Assembly: GCA_935421215.2 (NCBI GenBank)
Contig: OW285236.1
Coordinates: forward strand, 157,396,411 to 157,460,410
Length of the DNA: 64,000 bases
Origin: Melolontha melolontha
Lineage: Eukaryota; Arthropoda; Insecta; Coleoptera; Scarabaeidae
Reading direction: 5' to 3'
Position 1 is the stretch's first letter, and each line of letters starts with the position of its first letter. A program made the position numbers and the translations under genes. The notes under the pieces are model-generated. The model was not told the origin of the DNA. It worked only from the letters and a program-made list of their open reading frames with translations, and did not search any database. Positions 46,046-58,200 of this stretch are shown one piece after another.

Positions 46046-46351
46046 CTATTAAAGCAAGCTCTGAGGTTTAAACACATTTATGTCAATAAAAGTTCATCTA
46101 TTACTTCTGTAGTTTACTTATTTACTATTTTTTCATCTTAAAGAGAATTAATATGTAGTATATAGTATGTAATTATATTAATAAACTCACGATATTGTAG
46201 TCTTATTTAAGATGGAAAAGTATGAAATATTAATGCATATAGTAAACAGCTACTTCTAGCAATTTCGAAAAATGCGAAAATTTCTTTCATACTTCTATTA
46301 AAGAATTCGAACAAATCGATATTAATTATTAACATATTGGGTAGATAAAGT

Positions 46352-47150
46352 GATTCAAAATGTAATACTTTTAAAGTATATTTTATAAAGTAAGATCTTT
46401 GAACGTCATTTTAGTGTAACACGGAGGATTAGCTAATAAGGCAGCTCAGTGCTATTTAATAAAATACACATACCCCCCGATTTATACGGTATTTCAATTA
46501 CAGGATTTCACCTGTACGTCGTTTTTGAAATATGAAATTTAAAAAAAACGAGTAGTTCAAAACGTAATACAGTTAAAGTATATTTTATATAGTATGTCTT
46601 TGAACGTCATTTTCGTGTAACACGAAGGATTAATTAATAATGCAGCTCAGTGTTATTTTAATAAAATATACCTATTCTTTGATTTACTCGGTAGTATATT
46701 TACACGATTTTACTTTTACATGGTTTTTAATATACGGAATTAAAAAAAGCGAGTAGTTCAAAACGTAATACAGTTAAAGTATATTTTACATAGTATGTTC
46801 TTTAAATGTCATTTTCGTGTAACACGAAGGATTAATTAATAATGCAGCTCAGTGTTATTTTAATAAAATACACCTATTCCTTCATTTACAGGGTGGTTTA
46901 TTTACACGTTTTACTTTTAAATGGTTTTTAAATTATGGAATTTAAAAATAACGTGTGTTCAAAACGTAATACGGTTAAAGTATATTTTATTTAGTATGTT
47001 CTTTGAACGTAATTTTTGTGTAACACGAAGGATTAACTAATAATGCAGCTCAGTGATATTTTAATAAAATACACCTCTCCCCCAATTTACACAGTATTTT
47101 CACTTTTACGCGGTTTTTAAAACATGGAATTTAGAAAAAAAAACGTTCGC
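46352..47150. repeat. Four tandem units of an about 201-bp satellite
   Basis: Units begin near 46352, 46555, 46755 and 46957 with TTCAAAACGTAATACAGTTA and share GTGTAACACGAAGGATTA and AATGCAGCTCAGTG. The first unit is the most diverged. Confidence 0.92.
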
Positions 47151-47289
47151 TTGGTAACATTAGCGCTTATATTTATAGTTATTTTTTAATTACATTTTTT
47201 TAAAATTCTATTTATTCCAATTCTTTCTTTGGAGACTGTGGTTAAGTAAAAACTCAAAAAGGTATAAAACTCCTTACCATAATTAATAA

Positions 47290-47340
47290 TCGTATTCTAA
47301 ATAACTATTTCGACAACTAAGTTGTCAACATCAGTACGTA
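47290..47340 (-). ncRNA. Hammerhead-ribozyme-like structure after PLE endonuclease (family 8, copy A)
   Basis: Minus strand: core CTGATGT (A9 changed to T), extra T, helix II GACAAC/GTTGTC with a 3-nt loop, then GAAA. Helix III and helix I are degraded. It lies just downstream of the endonuclease reading frame. Confidence 0.45.
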
Positions 47341-47703
47341 AAACCACTCATCAAAGTGTCGCACATGGGGCACAGTAAAGCTAACACATATAATAACGCA
47401 ACGATTTTACACGGCGTCCACGTATATATCGATATATTGTGATCTGAATTTAATAAATGATCGGCCACGTTAGATTTTTCTGGTATATTGAATTTAATAT
47501 GTAATATGAGTTCTTTAAAACGGTTTATTTTTGGTCTTTTCGTTTGGCCTATATATTTCAAATTACAATCATCGCGATTAACTTCGTATATACCTGATTT
47601 CAAATTCAAATTAACTTTATCTTTGGTATTCCCAAGGAGACTTTTGATGGTATTTTCGGACCGAAAGGCAACTTGGAGACCTCGTTCTTTAACAACTCTA
47701 TGA
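47331..47703 (-). pseudogene. PLE GIY-YIG endonuclease end
   Basis: Minus strand: ERGLQVAFRSENTIKSLLGN (linker after RT), then SGIYEVNRDDCNLKYIGQTKR (the GIY and YIG motifs intact), FKELILHIKF and VADHLLNSDHNIS (conserved His). The reading frame is open to the stop at 47331. The element is cut off at about 47703 where GC-rich unrelated DNA begins. It resembles the fragment at 50213-50482. Confidence 0.85.
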
Positions 47704-48060
47704 ATTGCTACCTACGCGATCCAAATAGTAGCAGGCACGCTTGCAACAAGGCTGTCGCTTGATGTTCAGCGAATACCTCTCTCTCTCGGTCTGACCCATC
47801 TGAAGGTGGACGCTCCAAAGAATTACCCCTGCCGACTAGCTCAAAAGTATGGAGAGCGTGTGGGATCAAAGATCGCTCGATGTTAATAAGGCGCCACCGC
47901 ATACAAGTCCACGGCGAGGCGCATCCCGTATACACGGCTGCGGGTGGAACTTAGGTGGCCTCAGACACAGGAGAGAGTTGCATTCCCCCCCACCTTGTTG
48001 CTGCCAAAACGTGAAACTGTGTTCTCCCCAACACCCGTAGGGAATGAAATCAAACACGAA
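47704..48060. other. GC-rich segment of unknown origin
   Basis: About 350 bp with far higher GC than anything nearby, many CpGs, a C-run at 47986, and no convincing reading frame. It might be the 5' UTR of another retroelement on the minus strand. No function assigned. Confidence 0.4.
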
Positions 48061-49869
48061 AGTCAAATTCAACAAATAACTTTAATATAAACAAATCAAA
48101 TTTCAACAATCCTTCAGGTCAAATCAAATAAATAATAACGATAAGGAAACTATCAAAAGTAGTTAAATAAAACAAATCTAACTTGTGATCGTGACATACA
48201 GTATAGAAAAGATGGAAAATTTAAAAATACAAATCGAAATATTAAAAGAAAGGTAATACAGTATACTAATACGTTATTCAGACGAGGTTAAGCCTCTCTG
48301 TATAAAGTGACAAATAAAACAAGAGGTAACAAAGTGGCTTAAAACAAAAGCATATACCCCACAAATTAGATAGCCACCGGGTATATCTACAAAATAATTA
48401 AATAATTACAGGAAAATAAATTCACGGAGAAAAAGCTTTAATATTAACTAAGGTGTACGTTAAATAATCAAAAGCACAGGTACACCTGTAACGTTAGCGC
48501 CACCCTGTAACACAGGTGTTTAATAAATGAACATCTAAAACTATTACGTCAATTTAACAAATATGAAATAAATTAGAACGCCAGTAAGAATTCAAACAGT
48601 GGTTCCTTACAGAAACGATTACAGATAAATTAACTTAAGCAAGGTTTTGACGTAACCCCAATTATAAAACAGAAGCTCTTCTGATGGTACGAGCCTCGTG
48701 AATATTATAGAAAAATGCTACGGTTGCTAGATTTAACAGACAACCTTTTAGTTAATAAAAATAAAGTGAGTATAAACGTATTTTTACCTTTCTTACTAAG
48801 TTGGTGGGTGAAGCCCTTAATCTGTCTACTAAAAGTAATAGGATATACACTAGAATATCTCAGAGAAAGGTCAAGCCCCTCTCTGAAGTTCTCAAAAGAT
48901 TGAAAATGAAATTTAGTATCACACTATCGAAGATTCGAAATACCAGAGTTAATCTTGAAAAGCTTCTTCGCACCAAAGAAAACAAGTTAGCGCATGGATG
49001 TCTAAAGAACAAATGTCCGAAGTATTCCTCGTGTTACAACCAATGGCCGTCGTACGTCATCCAAAATGTTCGGAAACATAAACGAAGGAAAATAAAAGCT
49101 CAAAATCTCCCAAACAATTGAAGACCGTCTTAAGAGTCCGACAGAACACATTTCGTCAATTAATTAATTAGCAGAAATCGGCAATTACATTACAAAACAA
49201 TAACCTCTCATTTACAGAACTCTGTAAATGAAAGAAACCAAAATGCCGAACAGAGGGCGCTTCCAACGAAAGAATTATTAAATAGTAATTCAATTCAGTA
49301 AATCAAGGCTAACCAAAAAAAGAAAATGCGTCAAGTCGGTCTTAGAATTCAAAACACAAAACTACCACAATGCAAAATTAGATAACGGAGTTACAAAATT
49401 CGAGAAAAAGCGAATTACGGCGTGTATAACTATGCGGAAAAATATATGTTTAAAGAGGCGGCGCTGCGTTAAATAATACAACTATAGAAATATCTGGAAC
49501 CTAGGTAGATGGCGCAAACTAAACATAGATAAAAATGATATGAAAGAAATACAGGGTCGGTCAAAATAATCGAACCTGAAATAAAGATTTGGAGGAATTT
49601 ACGATTTGAAAAGCTTAAGAGGCATGATAATTAACAAACCAATAATGTAAAATAGAATAAATTGTACATATTGAAAAATAAGCGGACCAAGTAGACTTGA
49701 AGGGCTTAAAACAGAAGTAAATGGAATAAGAATATACTAGCAGAACGCAGAGTGATTTTCTATACGTAACAGAATGTTTCTCGTGATTGGATGGTATGGT
49801 AAACACATGTACTTTTTCTCCTGGTTATGTTGAGATATTTAACTTGTGGATTCGCGGATTGTCTTTTTT
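48061..49869. other. AT-rich DNA without recognised genes
   Basis: A 106-codon basic ORF (48801-49121) has no motif I recognise. A mariner-like end ATACAGGGTCGGTCAAAAT lies at 49549. Confidence 0.45.
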
Positions 49870-50105
49870 AATTTCATACAGTAAATAATAAAAATAAATT
49901 AAAACACTTGGCTTGTTTCACTATGAGATTTATTTAAATTCTCTAACAATTGTTTCGGCTGTTATGCCATTCTCAAAGAGATCTATAAATCTGATCTTTG
50001 AGAATGGCATAGCAGCCGAAACAATTGTAAGAGAATTTAAATAAATCTCATAGTGAAACAAGCCAAGTGTTTTAATTTATTTTTATTATTTACTGTATGA
50101 AGTTA
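49870..50105. repeat. Palindrome of two PLE-type ends (family 9) with hammerhead-like cores
   Basis: Arms meet near 49987-49993. Minus-strand core near 49979-49938: helix I TCTCT/AGAGA, TTGAGAA, extra T, GGC/GCC, GAA, palindrome ACAATTGT, T. The plus-strand copy is at 49994-50034. Confidence 0.85.
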
Positions 50106-50212
50106 AAATGTTTCACCAAGAAGTATCTGCAACAACAGCCGAGAATATTTTTTAATTTCGTTTTTATAATTAATTTATTAATTATTTCTATGTCAAAGCC
50201 ACTTTACTAAAC

Positions 50213-50482
50213 TTTCCTTTAACAAAAGAGAGATATGAATCAGAACTAGATTTCATTAAAAACATCGCGAAGTATAATGGCTTCAATAGACCAGAAAAAT
50301 ATAACGTGGCCAATTATTCATTAAATATAGATCATAATATGTCGATTAAAGGGTTAAAACTTGTCAAAGCCATCAATAATCCCCGAGATCTTGACGCATA
50401 TGTTAGCATTCATATCGTTAAAAACACAGACAACGGTCCCATCTCTTACACTAGTCCTTTTTCATTCTTAGAAAAGAGGTAG
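50213..50482 (+). pseudogene. Internally deleted PLE coding remnant 2
   Basis: LTKERYESELDFIKNIAKYNG (end of the RT thumb) runs in frame into VANYSLNIDHNMSIKGLKLV and LDAYVSIHIVKNTDNGPI (end of the endonuclease), stopping at 50482. The linker and the GIY-YIG motifs are deleted. Confidence 0.7.
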
Positions 50483-50719
50483 AAAGGTCAGGGCGTGCGA
50501 ATGGAGAAAACATGTGTTTGTCGTTTTTCTTAAGAGAGGCAAGTTGTGGTAGTTTTTAGTCGGTATATTTTTATTTTTTTTTTATTTAATTTTTTTTTTA
50601 TTTAATTTTTTTTGTCTAATTTTAAACTCACTGTATACGTGGACGCCATGTAAAGTTTTTGCGTTATTGTATGTGTTAGTTTTACTGTGCCCCATATGCG
50701 ACACTTTGATTAATGGTTT

Positions 50720-50766
50720 TACCTACTGAAGATGACAACTTAGATGTCGAAATACGTATTTAGGAT
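50720..50766 (+). ncRNA. Hammerhead-ribozyme-like structure (family 8, copy B)
   Basis: Helix I CCTA/TAGG (50722-50725, 50761-50764), core CTGAAGA which fits CUGANGA (50726-50732), extra T, helix II GACA/TGTC with an A-A mismatch then C-G and a 3-nt loop (50734-50748), GAA, perfect palindrome ATACGTAT (50752-50759), then T. Follows PLE 3' sequence homologous to that at 47.3-47.45 kb. Confidence 0.6.
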
Positions 50767-50968
50767 ACGATTATTAATTGTGATAAGGGGTTTTTCTATT
50801 CGAAATTTTTTACAACTTCATATTACTTTTAGTGATAAACAAGTATAGTGTTTGCAGCATTTTTATAATTTTATTAAAATTTTAGAGTGTTTACCACGCC
50901 AAAAAAAATTAAGAAGGAAAGCAAATAAAAAGAAAATATCCTTATATCTGTAGAAAGCAAAATTTAAA

Positions 50969-51960
50969 ATGGATCGTCTACATAATGCAGAAAGAGTAAC
51001 AGATGTTGCTAAATTTTATTGGGTGAATGAAGCCACAATAAGGATAATAAGAAAAAATGAAGACTTCATTAGAAAAAGTGTAGCATCTGGATCTTCTACG
51101 AGTATGAGCACAGATTCAAACATAAGAGATGTTGCAATGGAAAATATGGAAAAAACATTAATGATATGGCAGCTCTGAAAAGCGGATTCCAATTGATACC
51201 AATACAATTACAAATAAGGCTTTGAAGAATGATGAAAAAATGAAGAATCAGTTACCATCTACTTCTTCAGCTGAAAAGAAGCTGTCTTTTTATGCAAGCC
51301 ATGGTTGGTTTATAGCTGTTAATTCCTAAACTCCTGACCAGTTCTTGAATGCTGATGAGTTCGGATTATTTTGAATAAAAATGTCAGAAAGAACCTATTT
51401 GGCTAAAGCCCACAAATCAGCTAGTGGTCATAAAGCAGCGAAAAATCGTAAAAAAGTTTTCTTTTTGCAGCAACGCTTCAGGCGATCATATAATGAAATC
51501 ATTGGCTATTAATAAATCAAAAGTTCATTTAAAATAAAATTTAATTTAAAATAATAAACATCAACTTGTTTATGGGATGGCCAATAAGAAGGCCTGGGTT
51601 ATGCCATACTTTTAAATGAATGATTTCATAACTGTTTTGTTCCAGACGTCAAAAGGTTTTTTAAATTGATATTGCACTAGGTCATCTTCAAAATTTACGG
51701 CACGAAAATGTGCCAGTTGTATTTTTACCCAAAAATACGACTTCTTTATTGAAGCTGTTAGATCAAGGGATAATTTAGACTTTTAAGGCACTGTACATCA
51801 AGCGAACCTTCAGTTATATTTTAGAACAAATGGAAAATTATGAATCGCTTCTAATTGTGGATGCTTGCAAAAATATACAATCTTAGATCTGAAGTTGTTT
51901 CTAATTCAGTTACATCGAACTTGAATCGCATCAAGTACTATAGAGTGATAAAGTGACATC
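50969..51960 (+). pseudogene. Tigger/pogo-like transposase pseudogene
   Basis: The first frame reads VTDVAKFYWVNEATIRIIRKNE, a CENP-B-type helix-turn-helix, then RDVAMENMEKTLMIW. Later pieces: NQLPSTSSAEKK, ASHGWF, FLNADEFGLF (first catalytic Asp), ERTYLAKAHKSASGHKAAK, SLAINKS and LDQGI. This is the order of Tigger/jerky-type (DDE_1) proteins. Many stops and indels; no termini were found. Confidence 0.8.
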
Positions 51961-52027
51961 ATACCTATCATTAAGAAAATATTAATAGTCTACATAACAA
52001 TAGTTAGCTACAGTTGTAATAATAATA

Positions 52028-52126
52028 ATACAGTTTCCGGAGACACGGCGGTACCATCTGATGGAAACACTTTGTTAGCAAAGTGTTTCCATCAGATGGT
52101 ACCGCAGTGTTTCCAGAAACTATATT
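52028..52126. repeat. Short palindrome
   Basis: CACTTTG TTAG CAAAGTG at the centre (52064-52085), with arms of about 45 bp carrying GGTACCATCTGATGGAAA and its inverse. Probably a foldback repeat; no hammerhead-like layout. Confidence 0.8.
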
Positions 52127-52295
52127 ATTGTGTCTTCACTACTATTTATGGAACAATCGCATGCGTATATAACAGAATATCGCTTTAAGGCGTTCTTGAA
52201 AAAAATCCGTGAATTGAAAAGTGAATATTTATATTTTGAAGTAAGTTTTTAAAAAAATTGTAATGGATTCGACTATTACAGGTAAGCGGAAATAT

Positions 52296-54299
52296 ATACA
52301 GGGTGTTCACGCAAAAACGCCCCAGTTCCTAGCGCACTTATTTGAAGTCGGATTGTAAGAAGCTATACGTCAAATTAAAAGGCTTCAAAAGTACTACAAA
52401 CTGAAGCTTAAATCTAATTTGTACCTGTTTAATCCTTTCCAAAGTCAAATGTCAATTTTTTTTTCAAATTGTAACCTTATTTTTTTTTGATAATTTGATA
52501 GAGATTCTTTTCTGAATTCAGTGATGTATCACAGTACCGTGCATACATATTCAGGTATGTAATTTACGTGTAATCTGTAGTATGTATTTGTCAGCCATGT
52601 GGTAAAGCCCATGTTTGGTGAAACAATTGTAGTGTATTAAAAAATAACTATTTGAAACTTAAAAAATAGTTTTTTTAATCTACATTTGAATGCAGTTTCA
52701 ACATGTGTATAAAAGCATGAGCTTAATACAAAGAAGACCAAAAAGTTATTAACTATAATTTACTATGAAATTTTTATATGCGTAAATCAGTCTGTATGTA
52801 ATTGAATTTATGTGTAAGTAAAATTAATAAGAGGGCAAAATAGGCATGAGACTCTCGCCATATTCTCAATTGCCTGGAGTTCACCCATATATGAGGATAT
52901 CTAGTAATGCACGATGGATGAATTCAAATGTAACATAATGGAATACGATGTTATCGATGTTATGCAAATAATCATGAAGAGACTTCTGACTGTACTATGA
53001 AATATAAAGCTCTTTTCTTTCCGATGCCAACACAATATTTTTTATATATATATACCTATCCCTCCAGATTTGTAGGAGGTCTGAGAAGTGAGTGAGGGAA
53101 ATATTAAGTATTTACTGCAGAGAAAATTTGCTCACTAGATAATAAAACACTGTTAATTGCCAGTTGTTTATTTTCAATAACACTTTATATACCTTTTTCT
53201 ATTTCGGTGCTATAAAGTGCACTTTTCGACACCCGTTTGGGTTGCATAAAGTATTACTTTTTCGCACGCAAAATTTTGTTTTTAGAGGTTGGTCACTGGA
53301 CGGGCTGTTCCGGTTCGGGTGACGATGCTTCGCCGCTCGTTCCCTTTGATTACAGCTCGATTATTTGAATGAACTCACCGCGCACAAGGTGTAAGTTTGT
53401 ATACGCTTTATTGTTTTTTCTTCTGTGAAAGGTTAGTTTCTGAATAAATGCAATTGATCTAGATATATTTATTTTCACTAATTACACTTATTTTTAAATA
53501 TACAACTTAAGCTATTTATCTTCTGAGTATGACTGTTGTGATACTTTGTGTCTTGTAATTAATTAACTGAATCGGCACTGTTTGAATGACTTTAAGTTTG
53601 ATGATATATAAAAGAAACTGATACTTAAATGAATAAGCTGAATGTCTATGTTGAGACAAATTAACTCTCTGATGAAAGTTTTGATTACTCGTTAAATGAG
53701 GAGTTTACCCCGATAAAGTTATAAACGTGACAGAACTTGTTTGTGTGTTAAGCTTGTAGATAAGACTGACGTGAAATTGAGAATTTTGTGATAAAGAAAA
53801 CTCCAAATGAATAATTCAAAATCCCCACTATACTATGATTGGTAGAAACTGTTCAAAGAGGCGTTCTCAATTGAACTTAAAATATGGGAAAAACTGTCGG
53901 TGAGTTTCTTTGACTATAGAATATATTGTATTGCCGTAATAAACCAGCGATTATAAACGTTTTCACCAGTTCACCAATTAACAAAATCCTGGGAAGTTCA
54001 GACAGTGAAACCAAATGTTTTGGATGCTCTTTGAACTACCAAGATACAATTATTGATGCAGGTACCTTAAATAGAAATACGGTAATACCGCGCACATGTT
54101 GGGACTGGCGGTATTATTTGATACAAAGAACCCACTATTACTTGTAATAAAAGATCTTTGAATTTAACTAGATAGTATATGGATTATTGTTCTGAAAGGC
54201 AATACTACCCGAGACCTGATTGTATACATAGTTTGAAGCTGGCAAAAGAATATAAAGTTGACCTCGTGCACCTAAGATTATCCGGAACGGACCAACCGC
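52296..54299. other. Mariner-like end then unassigned DNA
   Basis: ATACAGGGTGTTCACGCAAA at 52298 looks like a Tc1/mariner terminus without a partner. 53190-53440 is GC-richer with a possible splice donor (GTGTAAGT near 53390). Nothing can be named. Confidence 0.4.
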
Positions 54300-55160
54300 T
54301 TTATGTAAATATTATGGGCCGCAGATGATAAAACTCAGACATATACCGTGATACACGAGCCTGCATACTGAATTTAATTTGTCTGACTGGGCAATTACTT
54401 GGTTTTACTTTGTTGGGAATCAACCATTTACTGTCAGCACATATTTGTGCTCCACCTTGGGTAGTTTTCATGAATATGGGATTGTACTCTATTCTTCCAG
54501 TCGGCGTATTGTATACGTTCATTTCTTCTCGTAAGTAGTGAATCAAACATGCAGCGCCTTCTCCTCCTCGCCATGCCAATTCAATCGACACTATCAGGTA
54601 AAATTTCTTTCCTAGTCATCTGGATTTCCTTCATCCCAAACATTTATCATTTTTTCATATTCGTTTTTCTGTAAAGCTGCAGAACTCAGTTTCCGTTTAC
54701 CAGGTATCGCTTGAAGAATTCTCCTTTTGGAGTTCCTTACGTCGCGGGCTGCTTTAAATACGATGCTCTGAAAAGGATCAATTTTTCTGTTATATTCGTT
54801 ATTAAACTTCTCTTGTAGCAATTTTGCCGTGACATTCCACATCGTTTTAACAACACCTTCATTATATTCTTCCCCATTCACCTTCCTCATATTGAAGGCC
54901 CAGTCTTTCAGAATATCTGCAAGTTCCTCTTCTGTAACATTTTGTTCGATGCTGTAGTTTTTCGCATCACAAAACTCACAAAATTGTCGCCAAATTGACG
55001 CTTACTCTTTTTCGTATTAGCCGGTTCAGCTTGTTTTACTATTTGATCAATGTTTACAACTGATTCTTCCCCAAATCTCAGCATTGTTTTGTGACAATGA
55101 AACCAGTTTTTTGACAAAACTTTTGAAATGTCTATCCTTATTAACCGCATTTCCATAACA
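54300..55160 (-). pseudogene. Crypton-like (DUF3504-type) recombinase pseudogene
   Basis: Minus-strand pieces in three frames: NTKKSKRQFGDNFV, then (other frame) MRKVNGEEYNEGVVKTMWNV, FQSIVFKAARDVRNSKRRI and LQKNEYEKMINVWDEGNPD; then ELAWRGGEGAACLIHYL, TGRIEYNPIF and ADSKWLIPNKVKPSNCPVR. This order matches the Crypton-derived DUF3504 proteins related to ZMYM/QRICH1. At least two frameshifts are present, and the catalytic C-terminal part is missing below 54300. It is a different type from the recombinases at 14.2 and 59 kb and lacks the GAGGCGC hairpin upstream. Confidence 0.65.
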
Positions 55161-55257
55161 ACGCCTAATTATTCTACAATGAAAATTATCGATAAATTAC
55201 CGCAGTAATTTCGAGTTGCTTCAGTAATACGCGAATCTGATTGGTTTATATTTGTAT

Positions 55258-58200
55258 GTGTAAAATAATCAAAATAATCAAAACAATCAAAACAATCAAA
55301 ATAATCAAAATAATAAAAATAATCAAAATAATCAAAATAATCAAAATAATCAAAATAATCAAAATAATCAAAAAAATCAAAATAATCAAAATAATCAAAA
55401 TAATCAAAATAATCAAAATAATTAAAATAATTAAAATAATCAAAATAATCAAAATAATCAAAATAATCAAAACAATCAAAATAATCAAAATAATCAAAAT
55501 AATCAAAATAAATAAAATAATCAAAATAATCAAAATAATCAAAATAATCAAAAAATCAAAATAATCAAAATAATCAAAATAATCAAAATAATCAAAATAA
55601 TCAAAATAATCAAAATAATCCAAATAATCAAAATAATCAAAATAATCAAAATAATCAAAATAACCAAAATAATCAAAATAATCAAAATAATCAAAATAAT
55701 CAAAATAATCAAAATAATCAAAATAATCAAAACAATCAAAGCAATCAAAACAATCAAATCAATCAAAACAATCAAAACAATCAAAACAATCAAAACATTC
55801 AAACAATCGAAACAATCGAAACAATCGAAACAATCGAAACAATCGAAACAATCGAAACAATCGAAACAATCGAAACAATCGAAACAATCGAAACAATCGA
55901 AACAATCGAAACAATCGAAACAATCGAAACAATCGAAACAATCGAAACAATCGAAACAATCGAAACAATCGAAACAATCGAAACAATCTAAACAATCTAA
56001 ACAATCTAAACAATCTAAACAATCAAAACAATCAAAACAGTCGAAACAATCGAAACAAAACTAATCGGAATAACCGGAATAATCGGAATAATCGGAATAA
56101 TCGGTATAATCGGAATAATCGGAATAATCGGAATAATCGGAATAATCGGAATAATCGGAATAATCGGAATAATCGAAATAATCGGAATAATCGGAATAAT
56201 CGGAATAATCGGAATAATCGGAATACTAGGAATAATCGGAATAATCGGAATAATCGGAATAATCGAAATAATCGAAATAATCGAAATAATCGAAATAATC
56301 GAAATAATCGAAAAAATCGAAAAAATCAAAATAATCAAAATAATCAAAATAATCAAAATAATCAAAATAATCAAAATAATCAAAATAATCAAAATAATCA
56401 AAATAATCAAAATAAATAAAATAATAAAAATTATCAAAATAATAAAAATAATAAAAATAATAAAAATAATAAAAATAATCAAAATAATCAAAATAATCAA
56501 AATAATCAAAATAATAAAAATAATCAAAATAATCAAAATAATCAAAATAATCAAAATAATAAAAATAATCAAAATAATCAAAATAATCAAAATAATCAAA
56601 ATAATCAAAATAATCAAAATAATCAAAATAATCAAAATAATCAAAATAATCAAAATAATCAAAATAATCAAAATAATCAAAATAATCAAAATAATCAAAA
56701 TAATCAAAATCATCAAAATAATCAAAATAATCAAAATAATCAAAATAATCAAAATAATCAAAATAATCAAAATAATCAAAATAATCAAAATAATCAAAAT
56801 AATCAAAATAATCAAAATAATCAAAATAATCAAAATAATCAAAATAATCAAAATAATCAAAATAATCAAAATAATCAAAATAATCAAAATAATCAAAATA
56901 ATCAAAATAATCAAAATAATCAAAATAATCAAAATAATCAAAATAATCAAAATAATCAAAATAATCAAAATAATCAAAATAATCAAAATAATCAAAATAA
57001 TCAAAATAATCAAAATAATCAAAATAATCAAAATAATCAAAACAATCAAAGCAATCAAAACAATCAAAACAATCAAAACAATCAAAACAATCAAAACAAT
57101 CAAAACATTCAAACAATCGAAACAATCGAAACAATCGAAACAATCGAAACAATCGAAACAATCGAAACAATCGAAACAATCGAAACAATCGAAACAATCG
57201 AAACAATCGAAACAATCGAAACAATCGAAACAATCGAAACAATCGAAACAATCGAAACAATCGAAGCAATCGAAACAATCGAAACAATCGAAACAATCAA
57301 AACAGTCGAAACAATCGAAACAAAACTAATCGGAATAATCGAAATAATCGGAATAATCGGAATAATCGGAATAATCGGAATAATCGGAATAATCGGAATA
57401 ATCGAAATAATCGGAATAATCGGAATAATCGGAATAATCGGAATAATCGGAATAATCGGAATAATCGGAATAATCGGAATAATCGGAATAATCGGAATAA
57501 TCGGAATAATCGGAATAATCGGAATAATCGGAATAATCGGAATAATAGAAATAATAGGAATAATCGGAATAATAAAAATAATCGGAATAATCGGAATAAT
57601 CGGAATAATCGGAATAATCGGAATAATCGGAATAATCGGAATAATCGGAATAATCGGAATAATCGGAATAATCGGAATAATCGGAATAATCGGAATAATC
57701 GGAATAATCGGAATAATCGGAATAATCGGAATAATCGGAATAATCGGAATAATCGGAATAATCGGAATAATCGGAATAATCGGAATAATCGGAATAATCG
57801 GAATAATCGGAATAATCGGAATAATCGGAATAATCGGAATAATCGGAATAATCGGAATAATCGGAATAATCGGAATGATCGGAATAATCGGAATAATCGG
57901 AATAATCGGAATAATCGGAATAATCGGAATAATCGGAATAATCGGAATAATCGGAATAATCGGAATAATCGGAATAATCGGAATAATCGGAATAATCGGA
58001 ATAATCGGAATAATCGGAATAATCGGAATAATCGGAATAATCGGAATACTCGGAATAATCGGAATAATCGGAATAATCGGAATAATCGGAATACTTGGAA
58101 TAATCGGAATAATCGGAATAATCGGAATAATCGGAATAATCGGAATAATCGGAATAATCGGAATAATCGAAATAATCGAAATAATCGAAATAATCGAAAT

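Noticed and set aside
46352..47150. CRISPR-like array
   Set aside because: Units are about 200 bp and contiguous, without short repeats and unique spacers; the setting is a eukaryotic genome.
48801..49121. 106-codon basic ORF as a host gene
   Set aside because: No recognised motif, no splice or neighbour support.
52028..52126. Hammerhead-like site in the 52-kb palindrome (contains CTGATGG)
   Set aside because: No GAAA in the right place and no helix II; it is a plain palindrome.
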